Shown piece after piece: positions 13,202-25,567 of a stretch of 64,000 nt of DNA. The notes beneath the pieces were generated by a model that searched no databases, had not been told where the DNA came from, and was given only the letters and a program-made list of their open reading frames with translations. A program made the position numbers and the translations under genes. The DNA is taken from the NCBI GenBank assembly GCA_013365325.1, contig JABVXV010000074.1, positions 62,001 to 126,000 of the forward strand, in the 5' to 3' direction. The DNA comes from Dipetalonema caudispina (Eukaryota > Nematoda > Chromadorea > Rhabditida > Onchocercidae). The first letter of the stretch is position 1. The number at the start of each line of letters is the position of its first letter.

Positions 13202-16200
13202 TCAAAGTAATCTGTACTGTCTAGCTAATGTTTGATTGAATTCCTGAACCAACCATTGTTGATAAGTATTTGTTGGATCACAAGCATTCATCATTAATTT
13301 GGCACCATCTCTTGACATTTCCAAACATTTATTCGTAATGACGTGAAGAACTTGATTTTTCTGTAGAATATCAAATTTACACAACTTTGATTCTTCCTAG
13401 ATAAAGTAAGAAATTGCAAAAGATAACAAAGAAAAAATCGAATAATCTCGTTTTACTAGCAGTATTGTTAACCATTTAATCAAAAACTTTATATATAAAA
13501 AGGTGAACTCACATAAGGAAGATATTTCCATTCTTGATTACCCTTCATTCCATGACACGGATAAACCATAACATCGACACCGGCATAGTCGATACACGAA
13601 TCGTCCCTTCGTATTTCACCATCCTTACTTAGCATCCAGTACTGGATAAATAAGTTTATAAAAAATTTCGAATATCGAAATATGTTTTACAAATGTTGAA
13701 ATGCTTTCCTCGGAATCTGCGCAAATGAGAGCCTCTTAAATATAGATGTGTATGTTGAACGTTTAACTTCAATTTTTTTTGAAATTCGTTTTGCTTGCAG
13801 CATTCTTGGCGATGGAAAACTAATCAGGAAGCTAGAGGTACATGTGGAAACAGTTCGTGAAAGTTAAGAAATGAATCGAAAACAAAAGAGAAAGAATATC
13901 GAACGTGAGTTAAACTGTATTTGGTTTTCGAATATAGCTGCCACATACTAAAAGAAGCGAAAGAGTAAAAAGTTGTTTCTGAAAAATTCCAATTACTTTG
14001 CAACAAATTCGCTTTTAACGAAGTCACATTTAATGACTTTCACAGTAATAACTAGCACAGACGTCTCCTTATTCTGCGCATCCGGGATTGTAAAAAATTC
14101 AAACAAATATAGAAAATATTACTGATCGCTTTTGTTTTTGGCGAGTAAACTGGTATTACCCGACGACCAAGACACAAATAACTGCTTTTTAGAACATTAC
14201 TGTAAGAAATATTCCAAAAGTAGTAGCCTATCAGAGTTCTCAAGAGAAAAGTAAAAAGTATGCAACAAACATTGCAACCACATCAAAGCTATGAAGTATA
14301 CCTGATTACCGCCCTTCTCATGGCACCAGTATAGACCCGCATTTGCCGATTTTTGCCTTCCACGCGATGACCAATCTAAACAATTCTTCGATCCGCCTCC
14401 TTTGTTGCGAATCTATAGAGATGTATGTTATTTCTTCATGAAGCAAATACTTCATGAATTTTCCGCATGGTCATTTCCTATCCAAAAAACAAAAAAAGAG
14501 ATAATTTTCATGGGATACTGCTGCAGTACTGCATGACATAAAAGAAATAACAAACATGGACAAAATGTGAAACATGAAATATTAAGAAACAGAAGCTGCA
14601 AGCAACAATAATTACACCGAAAAAAACTGCACCCAACATCATTTTCTATGTGCAAAAGAGACCATGCGCAGATTCCAATAAGCAGATGTCACCTTAACAC
14701 AGTCCTTCTGAAATAATCTTAACGAACAATTCGCAGCTGTATTGCTCAAACAAGAACAACATACGCAGCAAACTGATCATTAAAGATCAAGCGGATCACT
14801 GCAGAAAAAGCCTGTCAATAAGTGTATTAGCTTTAACAATGTCCAGCATCGTGAGTCTTTTTTGGGTGCTCAATAGCGCTACAATCAAGAGATGGGACAT
14901 ATAAATCGACTAAATAGTTTTGGTGAAAAAAAAAAAAAAATATGAGTGCTTGAATTAAGGAACCTGGTTACCACCACTTCTGTGACATGGAAACGCAATC
15001 ACAACTTTTTGAATATCTTCGCCCACCTCACTATCCAAGCAATGTTGGACAACATCCCCTGCCACTTCGCCTCTATTACGAATCTGAAAGTGATCCTACC
15101 TTTACTCCCTCTGTTTTTTTTTACCATTTTATAAAACATTTGTTAGTTAAGAACTCACACACAAATACTGAGAAGTTTAAACCATTGCAAAACTCGGGTA
15201 AAAATTCATAGAGGTCTGCTTCCATTATTTGGCGATATCAAGAATGCAAATTGATTGGATTAACTAGGAATATCTGATAACGAGATGTAAGATATTAATG
15301 TAATATAAACAAAATGATTTAACTACTACAAACTAAAAAGTGCATGTGGAGTGAAGTGCACGCATACACTCTTCCATCGGTTAAAAAATTAATGGATTAG
15401 TACTCAAACTATTCGTACATCGACACGTTATTACAAATCTAATGGATAACGCGAAAAACAATGGGAGCATCAACACAACTAAAACAAGAAACGAAGCATC
15501 AGCAAATTGCAGCATACAAAAATAGGATAAGGAAGGAATATCCGAATTCAAAAAAAAAAAAATCTAAATTCTGAAATGCCAAAGCAGAAATCTAAGATCC
15601 TCAATAAAGTTTAATAAGTGACATCTTTCTGCTAAAAAAAAAAAATACCTCTCCTTTTCCAACAGCATCTCCTGGAACAAACAATTCTGGATACACATTA
15701 TCCAAATACCACTTGAAAGATTTACAATGTAGTTTTTCACGCAACGCCTTTCTGCTGCTTATATCACCAAAATCACCCTAATCATGAGTGATTAATAGTA
15801 TAGGTTTCTCTTTTTTTTTTCGCTAAAAAATGTATGGACTACATCATGCATGCGTAACTGATCTAACTTCAACAACTAGAGAGCACAGCGAGAATTTCAA
15901 ATTTCCAAGAGGCAAGTGTCAGAGGACAAAAATGCAAGAAAAAAATGTCATGAAGAGAAAATCTAGGAAATGCTACCAAAATTCATAGTTCATTTCCATA
16001 AGTGATATTGGGAGAAGGAAACTGACGAAAATAATACAACAAACGTTTGCTTTCCCTACATTTTTTATCTGTATTATCTGTATTTTTTATCTGAAAAAAG
16101 AAAAATTTTACTAAGTCATTGTTAATCCTCTCGTAGTAGTATTTCTTGTATTCGTCCATCCATACCTACAACATATTTCTTTATCCTTTCATTAGGCAAC

Positions 16201-19200
16201 TGATAACATAATCTATAATCTCAAAAAATTATCTGAAAATTTTCGAAAAATTATAAGAAATAACTGCTATACTTGTGATCAACTCAAGAATGCAAAACTG
16301 CTATATTAGCAATCAACTCAAGAAACTGTGAACTCACTTCAGCCAACCGAACAGAATTTCTCTTCAAAACATTCACACCAGAACGCCATTTATAAGGCGA
16401 TCGTTTGCGAAATATATGACCAACATGACTACATGGAACAATTTCTAGTATTCCTCCACACATCCATGTCTGGAGCAAATATTTATTTTACTGAGTAGAA
16501 TTAAAGAAAAAAAAACTATGATAATAATTGAAAATCATCCCCGTTCAACAGCGATATTAATTATGATATTAAAAATGATTACATTTCATTTACATCTCTA
16601 ATGGCTAAAACAGAGGGAAACTTTTGCCTTTATATTTATAGAAACTAAGACGCCCAAAAAAAAAAAAAGTAAAATTATGTTTCCACATTAATAATCCCAT
16701 AAATATTTTCCAGTAATATGACCATAGTGAACTAACTTTGAATGAAAGTTCCAAATTTTCTCCACCCCAAATGTCGAGACCAGGATCATAGGATCCTAAT
16801 TCTCCGAAGAAAGCACGATCGATGGAAAAAAGGCCACCAGCCATAGTTGGAGACCTAAAAAGAGACAATGAATTTTAAAGTTCTGCACATATTGGACAAC
16901 CGGGAACTTAACCACATTTTCCTAACATTATCCACCCTCTTTCTTCCCTTCTTCCAGTAATGGATGTGGATGGGAAGTTTCAAGTGACTGTGTCTCATTT
17001 TCATATTTAGAATTTCATATGTTTCAAGATAAATCATAATGGCATCCTGATACTAAATTATAGCGCATATAAAATTTTTAAGGTCAAAATTCGTACTTTA
17101 CGGGATCAATGTTCCTTCTACCATTACGATCCTTTTCAGGAATAGCGTGCCAATTAAACTGTAATGACCAATCGAAACCACCCACATTTGTGAAGTAAGC
17201 CTTCGAGTAGTGATACTCGAAGGTGTTATCATCAATTACATCAATGACGGGGCACACCACTGTTTTTGGATTCTTTTTGATTCGATCCAAAAGAGGTTCC
17301 ATCCAACCTGAAATAAAACAGAATTTGAAACACTGAAGACATACATTGCATCACCTTGAAAACCTCTCAAGACATATTATAATGGAATCCTAATACTAAT
17401 AATTTCACCAAGAAGTGACTTTTTTCATCACCTACACATACAGTATTCTTGGTTCATAAACTAATGCATACAAAATAAAAGGGAATTAAAAAGCCTGCTC
17501 AAAGTTCACAGGAAAGAAGAATAGAAAATAAGTGAAATGAGAAATCAAATTACCTAATAAACATTCGCAATGAGAATCGAGATATGTGATCACAGAGCCT
17601 TTCGAAATAGCGGCTCCTCTTATGCGAGCCCTTATTAGCCCCTCACGTTTTTCTAAACGCAAAATACGAACTTTCGGGAACTGTCGCATATAAATTTCCA
17701 AATCCGCCTATATACAATCTAATTTTTATACATATCCATTGAACGGAGCAGAAAACAGAAAAAATTTTCAATACATTCAAATCATTACATTAATTTGGCA
17801 TTCAAGTAGCCATTATGGAGAACGCTGCGGACAAGGTTTCATGAGCAAGAATTTTTAATAGTGTTATTTCGACTTAGTTAAAACTTCCAAGAATATGTTC
17901 ATTGTGTTTCAATGCAGAAAGAAGTCGAGGTAGGGTTTTTTGAAAGTTTAGGATGTATTTCCTAAAAAAAACTTAAGAGTTCTTCAAATTTAGTAATTTG
18001 ATGAATTTTAGGAAAGAAAAAAACCTTGAGATGTGCCATATCCGAAAAATCATCTACCAAGATAATTTCAGCAAGTAAATTTTCCGGTGTCCTTTCAAGT
18101 ACACTATGTACCGTTCGGAGTAAAACCGACCAAGCTTCGTTATGAAAACATATGATAACCGAAGTGTTCGGAAGATCGCTAGCATATTTTTCAGTTTTGC
18201 ATCTAGAATTATGCATAAAAAAAATTTCGATTCAAGCAAATATATGAAATTGATCTTGATAATGCCGTCTGAAAGACTACGGACATCGATTTCAAGAACA
18301 TTAAGAATAAGATTTAGATTATTGTTAAATCGTGTAGAAAAAATTCAGTGTGTGATATGTACAGGACACCATAATGAATTTAAACTAGACACAATGTCTC
18401 CATTATTCTTCATTAAATTGTTACCAATACATCTGAAAGAAACCCCAACAAATCTTTTCGCTTGCAAGAAAAGCAAGAACTGAGTAAAGAGCAGCACGAG
18501 TGAGAACAATTTTCATTCTTTCTAATGAAAACAGAAAAAAAAACTGTCGAGGATAACTTACTCTTCATCGATATAACTAGGCAAAGTCCTGTGTATTGAA
18601 ATCATATCTGAGACATACTGGTTAAAAGCATTCTTGGTAAATCCATCATCATAAACTTTTTTTTCACTGAGAGTCAATTTCTGAAAAATAATATGCATAT
18701 GTTAAGATGCAAATTTGCACCTCTTTAAATTTGCAGTAAAATTAAGCGAAAATAAAATCAGAAATACTGACGTTTCTATCGATTATCACTGCTTTCCCAC
18801 CTTCACCCGGCTGATTTTTATCACCCGATTTATAGATTGGAGAATCCTGGTTGAACAGAGCTTTGTTTGGCTTTGGAATATTTCCCTGTAATTAAAGATA
18901 ATTTGTGATAGCAGAATTTCTGCCTCATAAACTGCATCTTCTCTTTACCTTATTCCATGCAGATCCACATTAAAACATTGTAGAAGTATAACACATGATC
19001 ATAACTATTTGGCCGTAAAACACAAAAATTATTTATATTTATCGACTCTTGACAATGCAGGAAAATTTTCCATTCTTGTGAAATTATCCGATAACGAATT
19101 CCGAAATATACCTCTTCAATCCTCACATCAATACTTCGTGCAGGAAATTTGTCCTCGACCTCAATGGCAGGCTTGATTGACATAGGAGGACCAAAGCCTT

Positions 19201-19707
19201 CTAATTTATGTAATTTTGGTAATTCAACTTTTGAATGCCTCATCGAAGGGACCTGAAATTTTGCACTCGTTGCATCCCAGTCATTTTTCATCATTCAGTT
19301 AAATTTTAATTACATTACACAGAATTCGAAGTGGTAAAGGCCGAATCCCGTATCTCAAAATGAAATAACTTCTCGGAAAAATCTAAATCTTTGGATTTTC
19401 AGATTAGTACCAACCAAACTACCATACAATTCTAAGGAATTTACGCATGTGCACAAAAAACCCATTAGTATTCAGGGATGCTAACTTAGCTTCTAATCTG
19501 TGCTTCATCCTTGACCAATCGATCATAGCAATAAATGTTACCATATCACTATCTAAAATACGAATCCAAGAACTACATCTTATTTACCTTGCCTGATCCT
19601 TTCGTAGAAGCAGAAAAATACAGTATAGAACATAACCAAACAACTGGTATCAAAAGCAGTAATTTAAATACAAGTGACCGTCTTCTTGGTACTACTAAAG
19701 CACTCAT
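13202..19707 (-). CDS. gly-5: Polypeptide N-acetylgalactosaminyltransferase, GLY-5-like
   Basis: Thirteen constitutive exons in transcript order: 19707-19588, 19252-19112, 18885-18772, 18680-18562, 18202-18025, 17707-17554, 17307-17097, 16854-16737, 16469-16338, 16165-16112, 15777-15649, [one of the two alternative exons], 13641-13513 and 13396-13202. The product is 634 or 637 residues. It is a type II Golgi protein: a basic N-terminus (VPRRRS), a membrane anchor at about 12-34, a stem, a GT-A catalytic domain and a C-terminal ricin-type lectin domain. Seen motifs: FHNEAWS, DSH (metal ligands) in [28 protein letters not shown], and the second metal-binding His in [10 protein letters not shown]. 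Lectin repeats carry CLD/QYW, CID/QEW and CLE/QQW. The enzyme starts mucin-type O-glycosylation by adding GalNAc to Ser/Thr. GLY-5 assignment is by overall resemblance. A likely 5' splice acceptor lies about 88 bases before the ATG. Confidence 0.95.
14302..14412 (-). CDS. gly-5: Alternative exon A of the GalNAc-transferase lectin domain
   Basis: This 111-base, phase-0 exon encodes 37 residues beginning [14 protein letters not shown] and ending WCHEKGGNQ. It has an acceptor CTATAG and donor CAG|GTATAC. It supplies the alpha subdomain of the lectin with its CLD motif; the QXW motif is completed by YW of the next exon. It is homologous to exon B at 14964-15083, so one or the other is probably used. 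Confidence 0.9.
14964..15083 (-). CDS. gly-5: Alternative exon B of the GalNAc-transferase lectin domain
   Basis: This 120-base, phase-0 exon encodes 40 residues beginning [18 protein letters not shown] and ending [10 protein letters not shown], with acceptor CTTTCAG and donor CAG|GTTCCT. It has the same start (IRN), CLD motif, CH and GGNQ end as exon A but different residues between. Including both exons would keep the frame but give four lectin repeats, so mutually exclusive use is more likely. Confidence 0.85.
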
Positions 19708-21299
19708 ATTACTACTGAATATAGCAGCAGTTGATTGATATGCAAGTTGCAATCCCCGAAGATGTCAACTACCAGTAGTCGCCGTCTTTACTTCCTGAAA
19801 TGAATTTAGTCAATAAAAAAGCAGCAAATGAAATATTCAGAGCAATAACATCGAATTAGATATTTTGGTCAACAAAATCTGGTCAAAGCAGAGAAGAAAT
19901 CCGGTAATGAAGTACTGACTAAAACTAAAAGTTCGGCACGATAATCACCTGTAAATCTTTTATTCCTCGTTAAACTTATCATTTTTTAAGATCTTTTGCA
20001 CCATCGATAAGTAATTATTCAATTGAGAAAACGAAATAATAACCAGGAAATCCACTAAAGTTGAATATCAAACAAAAGAGGACAAGAGATTTAACTTGAT
20101 GGTAGTCTTCTAATAGAAAAGGAAACAATTTGTAATGAGAAAGTTGAAGAGGAAATGATCCTTTCAAAATTACACGATCTAAAAAAAAAAAAAAAAAAAA
20201 CATGGAATTATAAAATGAAATCCTATTCGTCAAATTGATCAAAAAGACAGTAGCAGAGCTGACTGTGTATACTTTGTGTAAATATATCAGACATTTCCTT
20301 TCGATTTTCAGTCAGCAATTCAACACAGTTCTTCAACACTAATGTATCCGTGTTTCGTACGCTTACAAGAAAAAAAAGACGGTCATTTCTAACCACTCGA
20401 AAACTAAAATATTTCAGTTCATTAAAGATACAATGCCCACTGTCTGTATTCACTGCTTACAAAATACATTCCGATGTATGTATTAAAGTGTATCCAAATG
20501 CAAAATTAACTCTATCATTACATTTTATTACACTTTTTTCCTTTTTTTTTTATCATTCTTTCTCACATTTCGATCAATGCATCAATTTATAATATTACTA
20601 CAACTAGAAATATAAGAAGGTATTATGGGTGGACAAAACAATTAAAGTGGACTATTATTTGTATGCAAAACAGACACACAGACATATATTTCACAGTAAA
20701 AAAAATAAAAAAATAAAATGGTAGGTCTGAATGTTGAAATGTGCATTTTAATAACTTAAATTACGGAATTTGTAAAATGAAATTTGTTGTAGATTAAAAC
20801 GAATGATAGCAGTGATAAAGTTACTGATGGAATATATAACAGTGAATGAACAAATAACAATGATACATATACTTTGTGAGTGAATGATACTGTATATGAT
20901 AACTGAAAGATAATTGATAAGAATAATGAAGCAAGCTAATAAAAGCTTAAGGAAGTATAGCTAAGTTGAAATTGACATGTGAGAGAAAGAGAGAGAGAAA
21001 GAAAGTAAAGATATTAGAATGAAAGACAACTCATAATGTCTCTTTATGGATCGGTAAATTCGAGTAAACATTTGACGTGTCATTCCTTTCCCTTTTATTC
21101 GCTCTTCAAAACTCTCATTATTAAATGCTATTTCAAATGAATAAATGAAAAAAAAAATGTAATATTACTTCAAACTTCTAATTTAATATCCATTCCATAT
21201 TCTGCAAATATTCCACAAAGTTGATCGCAACGTTTGAGAATTGCTTGAGTGCAAAATGTTCTTCCGCGGAAGACGCTACCCGATCGATCCGGTAATTAA
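19708..21299. other. Intergenic region between divergent genes
   Basis: This is the head-to-head region between the GalNAc-transferase (minus) and dynamitin (plus) genes. A minus-strand acceptor TTTCAG ends near 19796 and probably receives a spliced leader or a 5' exon. Poly-A at 20180-20200 and a short GAGA tract near 20986-21005 are the only repeats. The frames through it are not gene-like. Confidence 0.5.
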
Positions 21300-21410
21300 T
21301 TAATCCACCTCGTGCAAACTGTTCGTCTCATTCAGCAACCGGTTGGCGTTTTTGTCCAGGCTAAAAGCCGTTGATTTCATGGCCGGACGATGGTGTCGAT
21401 ATGCAAAGTA
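21300..21410 (-). CDS. Orphan minus-strand terminal coding exon
   Basis: A GC-richer island on the minus strand reads, after an acceptor CCCTTCCAG, as 36 codons and a TAA: it starts YFAYRHHRPAMKSTAF and ends LLNETNSLHEVD. The codon use and base composition stand out from the AT-rich surroundings. No partner exon is evident next to it; the DNA upstream on this strand holds the dynamitin gene on the other strand. It could be the last exon of a gene that has dynamitin inside an intron, or a remnant. Function unknown. Confidence 0.45.
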   Translation of the reverse strand, partial: YFAYRHHRPAMKSTAFSLDKNANRLLNETNSLHEVD

Positions 21411-21616
21411 CTGGAAGGGAAAGAGTTAAATGAGTGATGTTGCGTGAACTATAACTCCTTTGGGTACTCTTCTTTAAGTATGACGTATAGCTTGTACGTG
21501 ACAACGTGACTTGATGTATTTACTTGTTGAGCATTAAGTCGATTCCTTAAATATACTTGAAATGGGGAAATACGAAAGTGTAAAAAAGTTTTCCTGCAAA
21601 AGATGATATTTTTCAG

Positions 21617-24586
21617 ATGTCACTACGAAAGGAAGATGTTTATGAGACAGAAGATTTACCGGAGGATGATCAACAAATGATTGAAGATGAGATTGCTGAA
21701 TCAGAAGGTTATTTCACTGTTACCTACATCTAAAATTTCCATAACAATTGTGAAGTTTCATTGTTTAATCTGATAAGAAATCAGATGATGAATGAAGTCA
21801 TTGTCGAAGACAACTTTGTAAGCGAAACTTATTCCTGTAAAAAAATAGTAGTTTATGACTGAGATTTTACAGAAGAAATCTTTTCTATTAGCTTCATCTA
21901 GTGTATATAAACTTTTAACTAACATCTGAGATACTTTCACACATACCTTTCATTCATTTGTCGCAGCGAAATAATGTATTTCTGAACTAAAGAAAATTTT
22001 TGAAATTTATTCTTACTACTGATTTTAATTATGTTTCAGAAGTAGAGCGTGTACACATCGACGTTGACAGCGCTATGAAACGATTCAAAGGACGTTTATT
22101 GAGCGCAGAAAATGTCGGTGAGCAGTCTGCTTAATTCTTAATTTTTTCAGCTATCATCCGTTTAACTTTTGACAGATTCATTTAACTCCATAAAGTGATG
22201 AATATCATTTGATTATTTCTTTTTAATTGTTTCACACAACCTCATTAGTGGAAAATATTTTATTGCATTTCTCAATATACGAAACAATTTTTTGGACTGC
22301 AAAAAATATATCCTCTAACAAGTCTAACAATTTATAAAATATAGATTTCTCGGATTCTATTACACGCAGAAGACGTTGTGGATATGGTGGTGGTTCATAT
22401 GTACTTGAAGTGGTTGGGCCTTATGCAGATGAAATGGAAACGCTGGAGCAGAAATTTACTCGCTTGAATTGTGAGATAAACGATCTAGCAGAAGCGCTAC
22501 AAGCACAGGTTTGGTATGATTGCTGATGTTTTTTTTTTTTTTTTTTTTTTTTTGATGTTAAGTTTCTCATTATCTTGAATAATCGATGGATGTTTAAGGC
22601 CTCTCCTGCGCTGTACTTCCGTTATCAATTCTTTCAGCTGTTTTAGCAGCGGTATCAATTAAAAATATTCATTTTCTAATAAAATAATGGTAATTCCTGT
22701 TCTTCCAGATTATGGCTTTGCACGACATAGTGGTAAAATTTAAGGAGACCTTGTTTTTTCGCCTTTTCAGAAAGAATCTGAGAAACCAGATGCATGTGTT
22801 GTCCATGAAGAAGATTTGATTGCTATGCTGGAAACATTGAAGGCTTTGCAAGTCAATAGAGATACCATTATAACTCCCGTTCAAAATGAAAAGAAGTAAG
22901 CGATTATTTTAGGGCAAATTGAGTAACTCGAGGTTCTGAAACTATGTTTTATCTTTTATTGTCAACAATTAGAACCACTACTAATCTTCATTATTTATTT
23001 CGAAACTCGCCACACACTGTTAAGATACAGTTCTTGAAAGCCGAGCACTTTTCTACGTCACATATCAGCTATACTTGGAAGGAACAGCGAGTGAATCAGA
23101 TCTTAGTATTTAAATGGTTTCCCTCTCTAGAATCCATAATCTTGTTTTCGTGTAAATGTAAAACGAAGTTTCAATAAGTCAGTTGAACTGTGGAAGTGAA
23201 AAATCTTTGACGTAAAGAGAAAGACAATGATTCAGAGATAGTTCGCCTTTTTACGGAAAATTTGCAGAAAATACAAAACGGAAGGTACAACCCTCCCCGC
23301 CGAAAATAGTGTTGTGAGTGGGCGTTTAGCAGTTTTGGAGAATCGAATCAGCCATCTGGAGCAGATGATTGATGGCGTTGGTGCTGGTTGTGATGAATCC
23401 ATGAAAGTTTGTAAAATTCCGGTTGCCGAAGCAGTTGAAGACTTACGTATGCGTGTGCAGCTGTTACATCCTGCTCATGTTGACGGTCTCCATTCACGCA
23501 TCACGCAGCTTCTTTCAAAACTACAACAAGTATTCTTTTATGTTTACAGATGTATCATTTTTTGCAGACATTTTTTTGGTGGGGATTTATTGCTTTTGTC
23601 TTTTTGTTAATGGTATTCTTTAGTACAGATACAAAATCCTCAAAGCTTCAGAGTATATAGGCAATGTAGTGAAATATAAAATGGACTTTGGCAGCTGCGT
23701 TTTTCAGAATCGAATATTATAATTAATACATTGATCGCTTCGAAAAGACTAATTATATTTCGTCCATTTTATTTGATACGAATCTGCTGCGAGTTGCAGG
23801 TAGAAGAAAAAAAGAAGGAGAAAAGTGATTCGGAGTTCGAGGATAAAGTTGATAAGCTATATGAGATGATGAGTCGATGGGATGTAGCTTGCACTGGCTT
23901 ATCTTCCGCAGTTAAAAGGATGTATGATTTAAGAAAACTTCATGAACAAGGTAGCAGTTTTCGTGAAAGTTCTGGAAGTTTTTATTCTTCCATTATTGGC
24001 TGTTTATTCTTTGTTATGTATAGATGATTTACTTGCGAAATCCAGTCTCCCATTGTAATTTGGAAGTAGAAAGATTAATTCTACAGTGTTAGAACGCTGC
24101 AAGAAGTATCGTCCCAGACGTTTAAACAAGCTCGGAAAATGGTTCAAGCTTAATGATTATAGTTATTGTCATCTAAAAAATTTGATGAGCTCAATAGTTC
24201 AGAGGTAGGACAAAGTGTATGAAAAATATTTTAGTTGAACTAGATAAAAGAGAAAATAATTTGTAGAATCAAGTTCGTCGACATTCAAATAAGACCAACA
24301 AGAAATATTGAGATCGATATTAGTTTTGATAATTGTCATCATTACAGTTATTGTATTAAAAATATGAGTTTTTTTCCTTATTTTCTTAAGACTTAAAAAA
24401 TTTTTAGCGGAACAGTTCAGTAGAAAATTGAGTCAGTTGACGGGTATCCGTTCACAATTAACCAAAACGATGGAAAGAGAAGAGATGATGTTATTTGATT
24501 TCCGCCAACAAACACACGCTGCATTAGAGAAGCTTGGCGCCGATATCGCTAGGTTGGAAGAACGAATCAACAAATTAAATTCCTAA
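21617..24586 (+). CDS. dnc-2: Dynactin subunit 2 (p50, dynamitin)
   Basis: Seven exons: 21617-21707, 22040-22117, 22345-22508, 22771-22895, 23268-23529, 23800-23950 and 24408-24586, giving 349 residues (human DCTN2 is about 400). The N-terminal DVYETEDLPEDDQ is the conserved dynamitin opening, followed by a short DFSDSITRR motif and then long heptad-rich coiled coils (residues about 105-145, 160-230, 270-349). It is a structural subunit of the dynactin shoulder, the dynein cofactor for microtubule minus-end transport and spindle function. The ATG follows directly on a TTTTCAG acceptor, which suggests SL trans-splicing with almost no 5' UTR; this explains why the stretch that precedes DVYET in vertebrates is shorter here. 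Confidence 0.92.
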
Positions 24587-25402
24587 AGGACTTTGGTCAT
24601 TTATTGTCTGTGTGAATTTTCCACAACTGTAAATCTTTACGCTATCAGTGAGTAAAATAGAGAGTAGTCGTTATTCAGAATTTCGAATTTTGATCTTGAA
24701 ACATCAAAATCTGACGTCTTTCGCTCATAGAAATGAATTTCTTATGGCATGCCTATTAATTTATGTTTAGGAGGCATTGTAGGGTGACAGGAAAATGAGC
24801 TCATGAACTAATGACTTAAAAAGGTTTTTTTTTAAATTGACTACCTCTCCTGCACAAAATCGTTTGGACTTGTTCCTATATAGTCAGTTTAAATTAGTTT
24901 GAATCATGGATTTTAAAATTTGTTTGAAAGGTTTTATTTGATTTTTTAGATTGTTGTTAGTTTCTGTTTATAACTCTATATCTCTAATTCACTGTATTTT
25001 ACAGGCTATTAATTTCGTAATTTCCATATGCTGTTTTTATTCTTTTATATTTATATAATATTCTGCTATACGAAAGCACTGGCTTCATCAGAATTGTTAT
25101 CAAGATTTAGATCGAAAAGCAGTTCAATAATTGCTTGTGAATTTGCATAAATATTGTGACTCTAACCATGTTTGATATCGCTGTTCATTATAAAAAAAGA
25201 AATAGAAATGGATGATTTTCATTGATACATCAGACAGAAAGTAATAAAACCAACAAAAAAATATAGTCGTATCTAACATGCGGTCATACAATTAAAAAGA
25301 GATACCATATGTTATGACTGGGAGCAATTTGCATATCGGCAACTTGAATCATGTTTTGGTATATAACTCTAAGTATATAATTTAATCTACTTGCTCAGAA
25401 AG

Positions 25403-25567
25403 TCCATTCGTATTTTCAATTGAAGTGATAATCATAGTTGGTGCTGTTTTCAAGAATTTAAATATAATGAATTAGAACAATTCCAAATAGTTTTATAGTG
25501 ATAAGTCATTTCGTATTTCCAATTGAGGTGACAGTTGTAGATTTAAGAATTTAATTATAATGAATTA
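25403..25567. repeat. Diverged tandem duplication, period about 100
   Basis: Two imperfect copies (about 25403-25475 and 25505-25567) share GTC-AT-TCGTATTT-CAATTGA-GTGA near the start and AAGAATTTAA-TATAATGAATTA at the end. The second copy is a few bases shorter in the middle. It looks like an old local duplication with no coding content. Confidence 0.6.

Noticed and set aside
14302..15083. One of the two lectin exons considered a pseudoexon
   Set aside because: Both keep phase 0, good splice sites, the CLD motif and open frames, so decay is not indicated.
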